Made by a program: the position numbers and the translations under genes. From Methanobacterium sp. PtaB.Bin024 (GTDB lineage Archaea > Methanobacteriota > Methanobacteria > Methanobacteriales > Methanobacteriaceae): a stretch of 64,000 nt of DNA. Positions 1 to 11,125 of the stretch are shown here, one piece after another. Under the pieces are notes generated by a model, which worked only from the letters and a program-made list of their open reading frames with translations, was not told the DNA's origin and did not search any database. The stretch lies in assembly GCA_002067065.1 (NCBI GenBank), contig MVPY01000033.1, positions 8,624 through 72,623 on the forward strand, read 5' to 3'. Positions within the stretch are counted from its first letter, which is position 1, and every line of letters starts with the position of its first letter.

Positions 1-1
1 A

Positions 2-670
2 TCAAAAGTATATCAAGTGTTAAGAAGTCTGGTGGAAAAAGATTTCATTGAAATGAACAGGGGAAAACCTTTAAAATTCACAGTAATCCCTCCACACGAA
101 GTATTTAAAAGATCCAGAGACCATATCCGGGAAACCATGGATCAGGCAGAGGCTGAACTTAACATGGTTTATGAAAGTCAAATTCCCCAGGTTCCAGCAC
201 CCATCTGGCTGCTGCATGGCCAAGACAAAATCATGAGTAAGGAAACAGAAATCATATCCCGTGCTAAAGAATCGCTGTTTATTATGGGGGGTTTAATGTT
301 TCCAGAAGAACCTGATAAACTTAAAAGTAACCTTGAAAAACCATTACAAAAAGGGATTAAGATAAGAATGCTCACCGCTCCTGTATGTTGGGTTGATGAT
401 GTTGAAGTTCCCACCCAGGAGATTTTAAAAAGTTTACCCCTGAAAATCAAATTTTTCCCTGTTCCCTTTATTAAACTCGTTGTAAGGGATAAAAAAGAGA
501 TGTTGATAGCATTCTGTAAACTTTCAGGGAACACAGCCATCTCTGAAACTGCCATAGGCATATGGAATCAATACCAGGAATTTGTGGACACGATAGCCGG
601 TATCTACGAGTTCATCTGGAATACAGATTTTTTCAATGAAAGTCAATCATTAAATAAGAATCTTCATTAA
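2..670 (+). CDS. TrmB-family transcriptional regulator (5' partial)
   Basis: The reading frame is open from base 2 to the stop at 670, so the gene starts upstream of the window. The first residues (SKVYQVLRSLVEKDFIE) look like the end of a winged helix-turn-helix, followed by a coiled linker (about residues 35-55) and a C-terminal effector domain with a PLD-like beta strand pattern (AKESLFIMGGLMFPEE). This is the TrmB layout used by archaea for sugar-responsive or general repressors. A GTG at 17 could be read as a start, but it lies inside the HTH and would destroy it, so a partial gene is preferred. The ligand and targets cannot be inferred. Confidence 0.75.
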   Translation, partial: SKVYQVLRSLVEKDFIEMNRGKPLKFTVIPPHEVFKRSRDHIRETMDQAEAELNMVYESQIPQVPAPIWLLHGQDKIMSKETEIISRAKESLFIMGGLMFPEEPDKLKSNLEKPLQKGIKIRMLTAPVCWVDDVEVPTQEILKSLPLKIKFFPVPFIKLVVRDKKEMLIAFCKLSGNTAISETAIGIWNQYQEFVDTIAGIYEFIWNTDFFNESQSLNKNLH

Positions 671-769
671 TTTCTTAGATAAGAATTTCTGGAAAGATTT
701 ATTACGAAATGTTGCCAATATGAAATAATTACCAAACATAATAATGATTTTATGCTTAAAGGAGTTTGA

Positions 770-1816
770 ATGAAGGCTTTATTTATAGTTACTGGAAGAG
801 GAATTGGGGGAGATGCAGTCACCGCCCTCAATATTGCCCATGCCCTATCCAAATATGGTGTTGAATGTGAATTTGCATTAGATCACAGCGCACCTGGACT
901 TTTACTCAAAAAACATGATTTAAACTGGTATAAAATCAGCATTCCTCAAGCCGGAGGTCATGCTGCAACTAAAAAAACCCTGGCAAAAGCTGCGGTTAAA
1001 ACTTCTAAAGCTGCAGTTGAAGCTGCCCGCCTCATAAGGAAAGTGAAACCCGATGTTGTAGTGGGTGTGATTGGAGGTGGAGCTGTGGTTGGATGTTTAG
1101 GAGCTAAAATGGCCAACACACCCTCAGTCGGCATTTTAATAACCCCTGCTGATGCCAAAGTGTGCACTAAAATCACTACCACTGTGGCCTTGCCTGAATC
1201 AAACCTCTTCCAGCTTGATATGAATGATGAAAGGATTCATAAAGCCTTTTCCCCTGTTGATCCCGAGATTGTTGTGGGAAATAAGGATAAAGCACTTGAT
1301 AAGTTGCCAGAAGAGTTTGATTCTGATCGTCCCACCATTCTGTTCTCATCTGGCTCCACTTTGTTTGAAAAAATGGCATTGGGAGCATCAAAACTGGGGA
1401 AAAGTGGTGTAAACGCCAATATACTGGTTGTTGGAGATCCGTTGGAAGAAAAATATCGGGAATATCTTAAGGAAAAAAACATTATTTATCTGGGTTACAT
1501 TGACTGGATAAGAGACCTTTACAAAATCATTGACCTAGCTGTGCTTACTGATGATGGTATGATGATCCAGGAAGCTATTGCATGTCAGTTACCCATCATA
1601 GCCCTGTTAGGAGTTAAATACGGAAGATATCATAATCTTGCCGCAATTTTTGAAGGAGCAGTGCTGGAAAGTGAACTTGAAGACATCCTAAAAGTTACTG
1701 AACACGCATTAACTGATCTGGGCAAATTAAAAGAAAATGCACTTAAATACAGTGAAGATGTCCTAAAAGCTTCTGACAAAATAGCCAATATCATATATAA
1801 CAGAATTGAGGGATGA
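770..1816 (+). CDS. MurG-like GT-B glycosyltransferase
   Basis: 348 aa. The N-terminus has a Rossmann start with a glycine-rich loop (GRGIGGDAVTALNIAHAL), a second Gly-rich turn (VVGVIGGGAVVGCLGAK, about residues 96-112) and a C-terminal GT28-like nucleotide-sugar half (ILFSSGSTLFEKMA; YLGYIDWIRDLY; DDGMMIQEAIACQLPII). That order is typical of MurG/UDP-GlcNAc-type GT-B transferases. In a methanogen of this type it could serve pseudomurein or surface glycan synthesis, but this is inference; donor and acceptor are unknown. The start is supported by AAAGGAG seven bases upstream. It stands alone, with flanking genes unrelated. Confidence 0.65.
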   Translation: MKALFIVTGRGIGGDAVTALNIAHALSKYGVECEFALDHSAPGLLLKKHDLNWYKISIPQAGGHAATKKTLAKAAVKTSKAAVEAARLIRKVKPDVVVGVIGGGAVVGCLGAKMANTPSVGILITPADAKVCTKITTTVALPESNLFQLDMNDERIHKAFSPVDPEIVVGNKDKALDKLPEEFDSDRPTILFSSGSTLFEKMALGASKLGKSGVNANILVVGDPLEEKYREYLKEKNIIYLGYIDWIRDLYKIIDLAVLTDDGMMIQEAIACQLPIIALLGVKYGRYHNLAAIFEGAVLESELEDILKVTEHALTDLGKLKENALKYSEDVLKASDKIANIIYNRIEG

Positions 1817-1962
1817 ATAAACACAATCATTTGCGTATTCTGAGAATTACACTTAAGCATGCTGGTTTTAGGCAGGATCAATCTGTTATTTATTATTTAA
1901 CTGTAATTTATTTAGCCATATTATTTTATTCAACCATAATATCCATTTAACCACACAATTAC

Positions 1963-3279
1963 TTAACCGTATTTTGCCAAAAAATGCAGTAATTTATAAA
2001 TTGCATCTGTTGAGGGGTGTGTTTCAATAAAATCATCAAAGTCAGAGGTTTTATAACCATCCTTAATCATTTTGGCCAGATATGGCATGCTGGTTCTGGA
2101 TGAAGGAGATATTGAAGATGCACTTAGTATAGCACCAGTTTCCATGTTTGCCGATATTTTGGTAAAACCTGTATTCCCATCTAAAACATTCCAAAAAGAT
2201 CCGGGACCTCCTGAACCAGGGATGCGAACATTGAATGATTCTGATTCATCTTTAGAATTTTTAAATTGATTTTCAGTGTTTAAAAAGCTAACTGGATAGT
2301 AAAGTGTTAATGATTGGGGTATGATGGAATAATCCATAGTAGCCGATATTTCACAGGCATTTCTCGCTGCAACAACACCCTCCATACGTGCCACCGGAGT
2401 ATTTCCAACCGTCCCTACAACATCACCCGCAGCATAAATAGATGAATTGCTGGTTTTCATCTGTTCATTAACAATTATTTGACCCCTGGATCCGATTTCA
2501 ACCAGGTTTTTAGCTATTTCTGAGTTGGGTGTCATGCCAGTAGCCAGGAATACAGGTCCATCCACTTTGCCATTGGAAGTAATTGCACCCTCACCTGTTA
2601 TTTCATTAACTTGCACATTTTCCTGGATTTCTACATCACGAAGAAGATGTTCTAATACATATTTTTTGATTTCACCATCTAGATTTCTTAAAAAACTGCC
2701 ACGACATAGGACTTTAACCTGACTTCCCAGTGATGAAAATATTCCTGCAAATTCTGCGGCAATTACACCGCTTCCAACGATATTTAGTTTATCCGGGACT
2801 TTTTTAAAATCTAAAACATCCCTGTAGGTTAAAGCATTCTCCACTCCAGGGACAGGTGGGATGAATGGTCTAGAACCTGTGGATATTAAGAGTTTATCAT
2901 AGGAGTACTCTGCTCCATCAACTTCCACTTTCTCTTCGTTAATCTTTGATGCTTCTCCCAGGACTATTTTTGCTCCTGATTCTCTGGTTTCATGTTTTAA
3001 GACCTTTTCTATTTTACCTGTGACCTTTTTTATTCCCTGGGCAACTTTGGAATAATCAACTTGGGGTTGGTTAGAGATGATATCCATTTGGTGGAAGTTC
3101 TTAGAGTCCTCATGGAAACGGACCACATCATTCAACCCACAGACTACCATACAGCCTTCATGAAGGCAAGTTCCTCCAATATGTTTTTTCTCAATTAATG
3201 TGACTTCTGCATCAAGTTGTGCTGCTTCCATGGCTGCAGTGCGGCCTGCTGGTCCTCCTCCGATTATCACCATTTTCAT
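1963..3279 (-). CDS. FAD-dependent pyridine nucleotide-disulfide oxidoreductase (dihydrolipoamide dehydrogenase-like)
   Basis: About 438 aa. It has the FAD-binding GGGPAGRTAA motif at the N-terminus, the redox-active disulfide motif GGTCLHEGC with the canonical four-residue spacing, a second NAD(P)-binding Rossmann motif (IVGSGVIAAEFAGIFSSLG), the second FAD motif (IYAAGDVVG) and a C-terminal dimerisation domain. In lipoamide dehydrogenases the C-terminal catalytic pair is His and Glu in HPTxxE; here the sequence reads HPSTDA, so His is kept and Glu is replaced by Ala. The true disulfide substrate is therefore uncertain. The start at 3279 is preferred over 3306 because AGGTGG lies eight bases upstream. 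No 2-oxoacid dehydrogenase genes are adjacent. Confidence 0.75.
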   Translation of the reverse strand: MKMVIIGGGPAGRTAAMEAAQLDAEVTLIEKKHIGGTCLHEGCMVVCGLNDVVRFHEDSKNFHQMDIISNQPQVDYSKVAQGIKKVTGKIEKVLKHETRESGAKIVLGEASKINEEKVEVDGAEYSYDKLLISTGSRPFIPPVPGVENALTYRDVLDFKKVPDKLNIVGSGVIAAEFAGIFSSLGSQVKVLCRGSFLRNLDGEIKKYVLEHLLRDVEIQENVQVNEITGEGAITSNGKVDGPVFLATGMTPNSEIAKNLVEIGSRGQIIVNEQMKTSNSSIYAAGDVVGTVGNTPVARMEGVVAARNACEISATMDYSIIPQSLTLYYPVSFLNTENQFKNSKDESESFNVRIPGSGGPGSFWNVLDGNTGFTKISANMETGAILSASSISPSSRTSMPYLAKMIKDGYKTSDFDDFIETHPSTDAIYKLLHFLAKYG

Positions 3280-3504
3280 TTCATCATCCCACCTAAAGTA
3301 ATACACATCACTTTACTCATAATTTTTAAAAATTCGTTCCTCCCCAAGATATTTATATTGTGATGAGTATCTATTAAAATAACTAAACTTTGGATGAATT
3401 CTTACAAGAAAACTTCTGATTTAATACAATTCAAGGTAAAGTTAATCCAACCAATCCAAATATAAATATTAACTATTTAAAATGAATTTTAAAAGGTGAT
3501 CGTA

Positions 3505-3738
3505 ATGTGTATCGCAGCACCAGCGCAGATTGTGGAAATTAATGATAACGTAGCCACTGTAGACTTTGGTGGAGTCAGACAACAGGCTAAACTGGATTTA
3601 GTAGAGGATGTGGATGTGGGTCGTTATGTTCTGGTCCATTCAGGATATGCAATAGAGGTTTTATCTGACCAGGAAGCTCAGGAATCCCTGGAAGCATGGG
3701 ATGAACTTCTGAAGATCATGGACGAAGAAGAAGCATAA
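3505..3738 (+). CDS. hypC: [NiFe]-hydrogenase maturation chaperone HypC/HupF
   Basis: 77 aa, the usual HypC size. It begins MCIAAPAQIV, carrying the essential Cys2 of the HypC family (MC-x-A-x-P), followed by the small beta-barrel segment (VATVDFGGVRQQAKLDLV; GRYVLVHSGYAIE). HypC binds the hydrogenase large-subunit precursor and HypD and carries the Fe(CN)2CO group during cofactor assembly in the cytoplasm. AAAAGGTGATCGTA immediately upstream is a strong ribosome site and fixes the start at 3505 rather than the GTG at 3496, which would bury Cys2. It is a single-gene unit; other hyp genes are not in the window. Confidence 0.92.
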   Translation: MCIAAPAQIVEINDNVATVDFGGVRQQAKLDLVEDVDVGRYVLVHSGYAIEVLSDQEAQESLEAWDELLKIMDEEEA

Positions 3739-3780
3739 GCTAAAATCAGTGAAAATTAATGATATAACCAACGAAATATC

Positions 3781-3799
3781 ATTTTATTTTTTTATTCTT
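3781..3799 (+). terminator. T-rich terminator after hypC
   Basis: Downstream of hypC the plus strand carries successive T runs (TTTTATTTTTTTATTC). Oligo-T without a strong hairpin is the usual intrinsic termination signal for archaeal RNA polymerase. There is no other gene before the convergent trpY end at 3866. Confidence 0.45.
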
Positions 3800-3865
3800 T
3801 TCCTTATTTCAAAGTCATCATAATTTTTTAAGGTTTTTCATGTTTTTTTTATCATTTTAGATTAA

Positions 3866-4369
3866 TTAATAAATAGAAACCCTCTTAACTCCAAGAATAT
3901 CCAAAAATTCCGGGATCATGTTCCCTTTAACTGGTTTTTCAGTTATTATAGTTAGTTTAGGGTTTTCTTCCAGTTCGGGATCTCCTGCATGGGCCTGTCT
4001 GATACTTATACCTTCCTGTGATATTAACTGAGTGGCTTTAGCCAGTATACCTGGAGCACCAGCATGGGCCTCTACTTCCACCACACCGAAACCTAGATCA
4101 CTGGCCACGTTCTTCAGGAGGGCTCCTGCAGGGAATATGTTGCTGAAGATGGCTGCCAGTTCAGGGTCGTCCATAATCACTTCCACAGTGGCTCTTATGG
4201 ATCTGCGGTCCACACCAGCCCCTCTAGCCAGGGCTACATCACTTATTTCAACATCTCCACAGTAGATTTTACCGTTGTCACCTACTCTGAGCCCTAATTC
4301 AACGATTTTACGTGCTACTCCCATTCTTGCTGGGAATTTTTCGAATTTGTGTTTTACACGGTCCCACAT
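3866..4369 (-). CDS. trpY: TrpY-like tryptophan-responsive regulator (HTH + ACT domain)
   Basis: 167 aa. The N-terminal third (residues about 15-65: MGVARKIVELGLRVGDNG ... DVALARGAGVDRRSIRATV) reads as a DNA-binding helix-turn-helix. The C-terminal half (VVEVEAHAGAPGILAKATQLISQEGISIRQ) is an ACT amino-acid-binding domain. It is divergent from trpE, exactly where TrpY lies in Methanothermobacter. There TrpY represses trpY and, with tryptophan bound, trpEGCFBAD, through TGTACA boxes in the shared promoter; matching GTAC boxes occur here at 4496-4531. The start at 4369 has GGAG nine bases upstream. Function is inferred from position, architecture and boxes. Confidence 0.75.
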   Translation of the reverse strand: MWDRVKHKFEKFPARMGVARKIVELGLRVGDNGKIYCGDVEISDVALARGAGVDRRSIRATVEVIMDDPELAAIFSNIFPAGALLKNVASDLGFGVVEVEAHAGAPGILAKATQLISQEGISIRQAHAGDPELEENPKLTIITEKPVKGNMIPEFLDILGVKRVSIY

Positions 4370-4479
4370 GCGGTTTTCTCCATGATAATTGAGTTTTATC
4401 CTTGATACTTAAATTTTTCCACATAATCATTTCACTTTCAGTGCTCTGCACCATTCTATATGTTCCATTTGGCAGTGCC

Positions 4480-4531
4480 CATATATTTAATTTTACGTAC
4501 ATTTTTGTACTCTAAAGGTTTAAATAGTACG
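4480..4531. promoter_or_regulatory. Divergent trpY/trpE promoter with TRP boxes
   Basis: The intergenic region carries an inverted repeat GTACA-TTTT-TGTAC (4497-4510), which contains two near-consensus TRP boxes (TGTACG on the minus strand, TGTACT on the plus strand). A third GTAC element lies at 4526-4531. The trpE TATA box (TTTAAATA, 4519-4526) is interleaved with the boxes, about 35 bases before the trpE ATG. An A/T-rich TATA candidate for trpY (minus strand, about 4480-4492) abuts the first box. The consensus TGTACA is established for Methanothermobacter TrpY; use here is inferred. Confidence 0.7.
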
Positions 4532-4560
4532 ATAGAGTATATGAGTGTCAGTGACTAATT

Positions 4561-5952
4561 ATGGTGAAAAAATGCAAGGCTGTGAATGCTTTTGGCAAAT
4601 ATGAATTGAAAAATAAGGAAGTTAAAAAGACCCAAATAGATTTTGACTCTCCTTTCGACCTTTTTAAAAAAATATACTCTAAATATCCCATTAGTTTTCT
4701 TCTAGAGTCCATGGAAAGTGATAGTGGTCTGGCCAGATACTCGGTTATAGGTTTCAAACCAACCGCCACTCTCAAGGCCCAGAATGGAATTCTCAAAATC
4801 GAGAATGAAGATGAAACCCTAGAATTTGAAACTCCGAATCCATTTGATGAGATTAAAAGTATTATTGGAAATGGAAGTAGTAAAAAGGGATTCCGCGGAG
4901 GGTTGGTGGGATATGTATCCTATGAATCAGTGCGATACTTCGAACCAGTCCAAGTGCAAATAGGAACCATGCCAGATTATGAATTTGGACTTTTCCTAGA
5001 TGCTGTGATCTTTGACCGACTCCAGAATAAATGTGAATATATAACTCTGGGAGAAAATCGGTTGGATGAAATCAAAGAAACATCCCGCGAAGAATTTAAC
5101 AACAAGGAATTATCATTTAAAGAAAAAAACCACCATTTTTCCCGTGAAAAATTCGAAAATATGGTTTTAGAAACTAAAGAAAAAATTAAAGCCGGGGAAA
5201 TCTTCCAGGGTGTCATTTCCAATGCCCGTGAATATGAGATTAAAGGGGATAAACTGTCTTTTTATGAAACTCTCCGAAACATCAACCCATCACCATACAT
5301 GTACCATTTGAAGTTGGGTGAAAGGGAGATAATTGGTTCCAGTCCTGAAATGCTGGTACGGGTGGAAGGAAAAGATGTTGAAACCTACCCCATAGCCGGA
5401 ACCCGAAAACGTGGAAAAACACCACAGGAAGATCTAAATCTGGAACGAGAACTTTTAGCTGATGAAAAGGAAAGAGCCGAACATCTGATGCTGGTAGATC
5501 TGGCCCGTAATGATATTGGGAAGGTAAGTGAATTTGGCACAGTACATGTCCCAGAATATATGACTGTTAAGAAATTCTCCCATGTTCAGCATATTGTGTC
5601 CCGGGTGCAGGGCAAACTCCAGAATGGTAAAGATGCAGTGGATGCCTTTGCCTCAATATTCCCAGCAGGCACCCTAAGTGGAGCCCCTAAAATCAGGGCA
5701 ATGGAAATAATAAATCAGTTGGAACAGATCCCCCGCGGACCCTATGCCGGTGCAGTGGGATACTTCGGTTTAAATGGGAATGCTGACTTTGCCATAACCA
5801 TAAGAACCCTGGTATGTGACGGTACCCATGGAAAAATACAGGCAGGGGCGGGAATAGTCCACGACTCAGTTCCCACCAGTGAATACTATGAATGTGAAAA
5901 CAAAGCTCAGGCACTTTTAAGCGCACTTACCATGTCAGGTGAATCTAAATGA
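4561..5952 (+). CDS. trpE: Anthranilate synthase component I
   Basis: 463 aa, first gene of the trp operon. It converts chorismate to anthranilate with TrpG. Visible chorismate-binding motifs are PIAGTRKRG, HLMLVDLARNDIGKV, IFPAGTLSGAPKIRAMEII and GPYAGAVGYFG. The N-terminal LLES motif (SFLLESMESDSGLARYSVIG) and NPSPYMYHL, which form the tryptophan feedback site in TrpE enzymes, are both present, so feedback inhibition is expected and a PabB assignment is unlikely. Its stop overlaps the trpG start by four bases (ATGA). The ATG at 4561 lies roughly 12 bases after the expected transcription start, so the leader is very short. Confidence 0.95.
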   Translation: MVKKCKAVNAFGKYELKNKEVKKTQIDFDSPFDLFKKIYSKYPISFLLESMESDSGLARYSVIGFKPTATLKAQNGILKIENEDETLEFETPNPFDEIKSIIGNGSSKKGFRGGLVGYVSYESVRYFEPVQVQIGTMPDYEFGLFLDAVIFDRLQNKCEYITLGENRLDEIKETSREEFNNKELSFKEKNHHFSREKFENMVLETKEKIKAGEIFQGVISNAREYEIKGDKLSFYETLRNINPSPYMYHLKLGEREIIGSSPEMLVRVEGKDVETYPIAGTRKRGKTPQEDLNLERELLADEKERAEHLMLVDLARNDIGKVSEFGTVHVPEYMTVKKFSHVQHIVSRVQGKLQNGKDAVDAFASIFPAGTLSGAPKIRAMEIINQLEQIPRGPYAGAVGYFGLNGNADFAITIRTLVCDGTHGKIQAGAGIVHDSVPTSEYYECENKAQALLSALTMSGESK

Positions 5953-6527
5953 TACTTATAATCGATAATTACGATTCTTTCACCTATAACCTTTATCAGT
6001 TGGTGGGAGAATTTGAAGAAAATATCCAAGTATACAGAAATGACGAAATAACTGTGGAAGAGATAAAAAAACTCCAACCATCACAGATTATCATATCTCC
6101 TGGACCCGGAAACCCTGAAAACGAAAGGGACTTCGGAGTGTCCAAAGACACTATACTGGAGATAGGTAAAGAGATCCCAGTTTTAGGTGTGTGTCTGGGA
6201 CATCAGGGAATATTCACTGCATTTGGTGGTGAAATCATCCGTACAGAACCAGTGCACGGAAAACAAACCCACATAATCCATCAAAATAATGGAATGTTCC
6301 AGGGAGTGAGCAGTCCTCTTCAAGCTGCCAGATACCATTCATTGGTATGTAAACGGGATAGCACACCAGAATCTGTTGATATTCTGGCTGAAACTGATGA
6401 GGGCATGATTATGGCCATAAAACATCATGAATACCCTATATATGGCCTCCAATTCCACCCAGAGTCCATTGGAACCCATGATGGTAGAATCATTATGAAA
6501 AATTTCCTGGAGATGGAAGTCTCATGA
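5949..6527 (+). CDS. trpG: Anthranilate synthase component II (glutamine amidotransferase)
   Basis: 192 aa, a class I glutamine amidotransferase that feeds ammonia to TrpE. It starts with ILIIDNYDSFTYNL, has the oxyanion loop SPGPGNP, the catalytic Cys in GVCLGHQ (about residue 82) and the His-Glu pair in FHPESI (about residue 172). It overlaps trpE by four bases and trpC by four bases, which points to translational coupling. Confidence 0.95.
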   Translation: MILIIDNYDSFTYNLYQLVGEFEENIQVYRNDEITVEEIKKLQPSQIIISPGPGNPENERDFGVSKDTILEIGKEIPVLGVCLGHQGIFTAFGGEIIRTEPVHGKQTHIIHQNNGMFQGVSSPLQAARYHSLVCKRDSTPESVDILAETDEGMIMAIKHHEYPIYGLQFHPESIGTHDGRIIMKNFLEMEVS

Positions 6528-7345
6528 AATTCGCCGATATTATACGGGAAAGAAGAAGGCTCCTTAAAGTTAGAATGAAATATCAGCCACTTAACGAGTT
6601 AAAAGAGAATATCAGACGAGTTAAACTCAGAACTGATTTTGCAAAATCCTTAACGAAAGAGGAAGATGTTTCCATTATCTGTGAATATAAACCAGCATCC
6701 CCCTCTCTGGGGGATATCAGTCCCCTTATGATAGATGAGGTTCTTCCTCAATTTGAAGAAGGAGGAGCCAGTGCCGTTTCAGTTTTAACTGAAGAATCCT
6801 ACTTTAAAAGTAACATTGATAATTTAAAAATGGCTTGCAGAATAACCAAACTTCCCTTACTACGCAAAGATTTCATACTGGATCCCTACCAGATATATGA
6901 AGCTCGAGCTTACGGTGGCAGTGCAGTTCTCCTGATGGCCGGTTTATATTCCAATCTCCGAGAAGGAATTGAATTATGCCACTACCTAGATATGGACGCC
7001 CTGGTGGAGTGTAAAAACAAGGAAGAAATAGAACTGGCAACCAAAGCTGGTGCAAAAATAATAGGAATAAACAACAGGGATTTCAACGATTTCACCATTG
7101 ATCTTGGAAGGACTGAGAAGTTAGCAGGATCAGTACCCTCTGACACCATTCTGGTATCTGAAAGTGGAGTGAAAAATGCCGAAGATGTTGAGTTACTTTC
7201 AAGTTTCGGTGCAGACGCCCTCCTGGTAGGTACCAGTGTCATGACAACTAACAACATCCATGAAAAAGTCAAAGAATTGGTTTATGCCGCCAGAAATGTT
7301 AGGGTACCCCGAATAGTCAACAGGGCCAAAGTGACAGTGATATGA
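6524..7345 (+). CDS. trpC: Indole-3-glycerol-phosphate synthase
   Basis: 273 aa TIM barrel. The substrate-binding loop reads CEYKPASPSLGDI (family form: E-x-K-x-A-SPS-x-G), followed by LRKDFILDPYQIYEARAYG, with the catalytic Lys and Asp, and the phosphate-binding end VSESGV ... VGTSVM. It catalyses closure of the indole ring from CdRP. Four-base overlaps with trpG and trpF show tight operon packing. It is slightly longer than the usual 250-260 aa because of a C-terminal tail (ARNVRVPRIVNRAKVTVI). Confidence 0.93.
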   Translation: MKFADIIRERRRLLKVRMKYQPLNELKENIRRVKLRTDFAKSLTKEEDVSIICEYKPASPSLGDISPLMIDEVLPQFEEGGASAVSVLTEESYFKSNIDNLKMACRITKLPLLRKDFILDPYQIYEARAYGGSAVLLMAGLYSNLREGIELCHYLDMDALVECKNKEEIELATKAGAKIIGINNRDFNDFTIDLGRTEKLAGSVPSDTILVSESGVKNAEDVELLSSFGADALLVGTSVMTTNNIHEKVKELVYAARNVRVPRIVNRAKVTVI

Positions 7346-8001
7346 AGATTAAAATCTGTGGAATACGAAACAAAAGGGATCTGAAAATCTGTGAAAACGC
7401 CGGTGCAGATCTCATAGGATTCATAAACATTGAAAGATCAAAGAGAATGGTTGAAATAGACCAAATCAAAGAATTAAACTCATCCATGAATGATATAAAC
7501 CGGGCGGTGCTTGTAATTGAACCTTCAAATATGGCAGATGCCAATGAAAAAATAAAAAAATCAGGTTTGAATAATATACAGCTTCATTCCCTCTCTCCAG
7601 ATGAAATTAGAAAAATTAAGAATAATAATTCTCATTTAACTATTACAAGAGCAATTGGAATATCTGAAGTAATTGATCCCGATAAAAAACAAGAGATTAA
7701 AGATTTTGCAGATGTCTGTGATTACCTGCTTTTTGATTATGAAATTCAGGGAAAAACCGGAGGAACTGGAAAGCAGATCCCCACTGATACTGCCATTGAA
7801 GCAGCTCTAATAGCCAAATCTCACAATGAAAATATCGAATTTTTCCTTGCTGGAGGAATGAATACTGAAAGAATTAAAAATGAAGGGAAAACCTTGGCAA
7901 ATATCTTTACCTTCTTTGATGTTAACTCCGGTGTAGAAGATAAACCTGGAGTTAAAAATGCTGATAAAATTAATGAATTAATGAAGATTAAAACTGTATG
8001 A
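7342..8001 (+). CDS. trpF: Phosphoribosylanthranilate isomerase
   Basis: 219 aa TIM barrel beginning KIKICGIRN, with the catalytic Cys of the KxCG motif. LFDYEIQGKTGGTGKQI carries the catalytic Asp and the GGTG phosphate loop, followed by FLAGGMN and DVNSGVE, the remaining family motifs. Lys-rich and more AT-rich than its neighbours. It overlaps trpC by four bases and is followed by a 66-base gap, the only real gap in the operon. Confidence 0.92.
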   Translation: MKIKICGIRNKRDLKICENAGADLIGFINIERSKRMVEIDQIKELNSSMNDINRAVLVIEPSNMADANEKIKKSGLNNIQLHSLSPDEIRKIKNNNSHLTITRAIGISEVIDPDKKQEIKDFADVCDYLLFDYEIQGKTGGTGKQIPTDTAIEAALIAKSHNENIEFFLAGGMNTERIKNEGKTLANIFTFFDVNSGVEDKPGVKNADKINELMKIKTV

Positions 8002-8067
8002 AAGGAATTACTCAAGGTTTGAGAACAACACAATTTAATAAATAAAAAAAGGAATAATGGTGATTTT

Positions 8068-9245
<1,178 letters not shown>

Positions 9246-9249
<4 letters not shown>

Positions 9250-10070
9250 GGCAAGGTGCGATGGAAGTGGAAAGTTATGATGAGATGCTTCAGCGGGTTA
9301 AAGATAAAAAAGAAGGAGCATTCATTCCTTTCATTGTTGCTGGGGATCCTGATTTTGAGACCTCCCTTGAGATTGTAAAAACCTACGTAGAAAACGGAGC
9401 AGACGCCTTGGAGATTGGTTTTGCTTTCAGTGACCCTGTGGCTGATGGACCAACAGTTCAAGCTGCAGATATTAGGGCTTTAAATGCTGAAATGACCACA
9501 GAAAAAGGATTCAAATTCATTAGTAAGATAAGGGAATTCACATCCATCCCTATAGGACTTCTGGTTTACTATAATTTAATTTATAAAATGGGAATAGACC
9601 GATTCTACCAAATTGCTAAGGAAATGGGGGTTAATGCTATTCTTGCTGCTGATTTACCACCCGAAGAGGCTCAAGATGCAGTTGCTGCTTCAGAAAAATA
9701 TGGAGTTCAGCAGATCTTCATGGTTGCTCAGACTACCAGTAATGAACGTCTGACGAAAATATCACAGATTTGTAGCGGGTTTCTGTATGTGGTGGCAGTT
9801 ATGGGTGTCACCGGAGCACGGAAGGATCTTAAACTCAGCACTGTTGAATTGGTAGAACGGGTTAAAAGCCACAGCAACCTTCCAATTGTGGTTGGTTTCG
9901 GGATTTCTAAGCCTGAACATGTACAAAATGTTATAAACAGTGGTTCGGATGGGGCCATTGTGGCCAGTGCCATATTGAACCTGATAACTGAAAATCTCCA
10001 GGATAAAAAGATGATGTTAGATAAGATCAGCGCTTTCTGCCATGACCTCAAAGCAGCCACCCAGAAATAG
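9246..10070 (+). CDS. trpA: Tryptophan synthase alpha chain
   Basis: 274 aa TIM barrel that releases indole from indole-3-glycerol phosphate. The catalytic Glu and Asp are in ALEIGFAFSDPVADGPTVQ. The N-terminal FIPFIVAGDPDFETS and the C-terminal VGFGISKPEHV phosphate loop are conserved. The family usually has ELGIPFSDP; the Phe-Ala variant here is a mild substitution. It overlaps trpB by four bases and abuts trpD. Confidence 0.94.
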
Positions 10071-10072
10071 TG

Positions 10073-11121
<1,049 letters not shown>

Positions 11122-11125
<4 letters not shown>

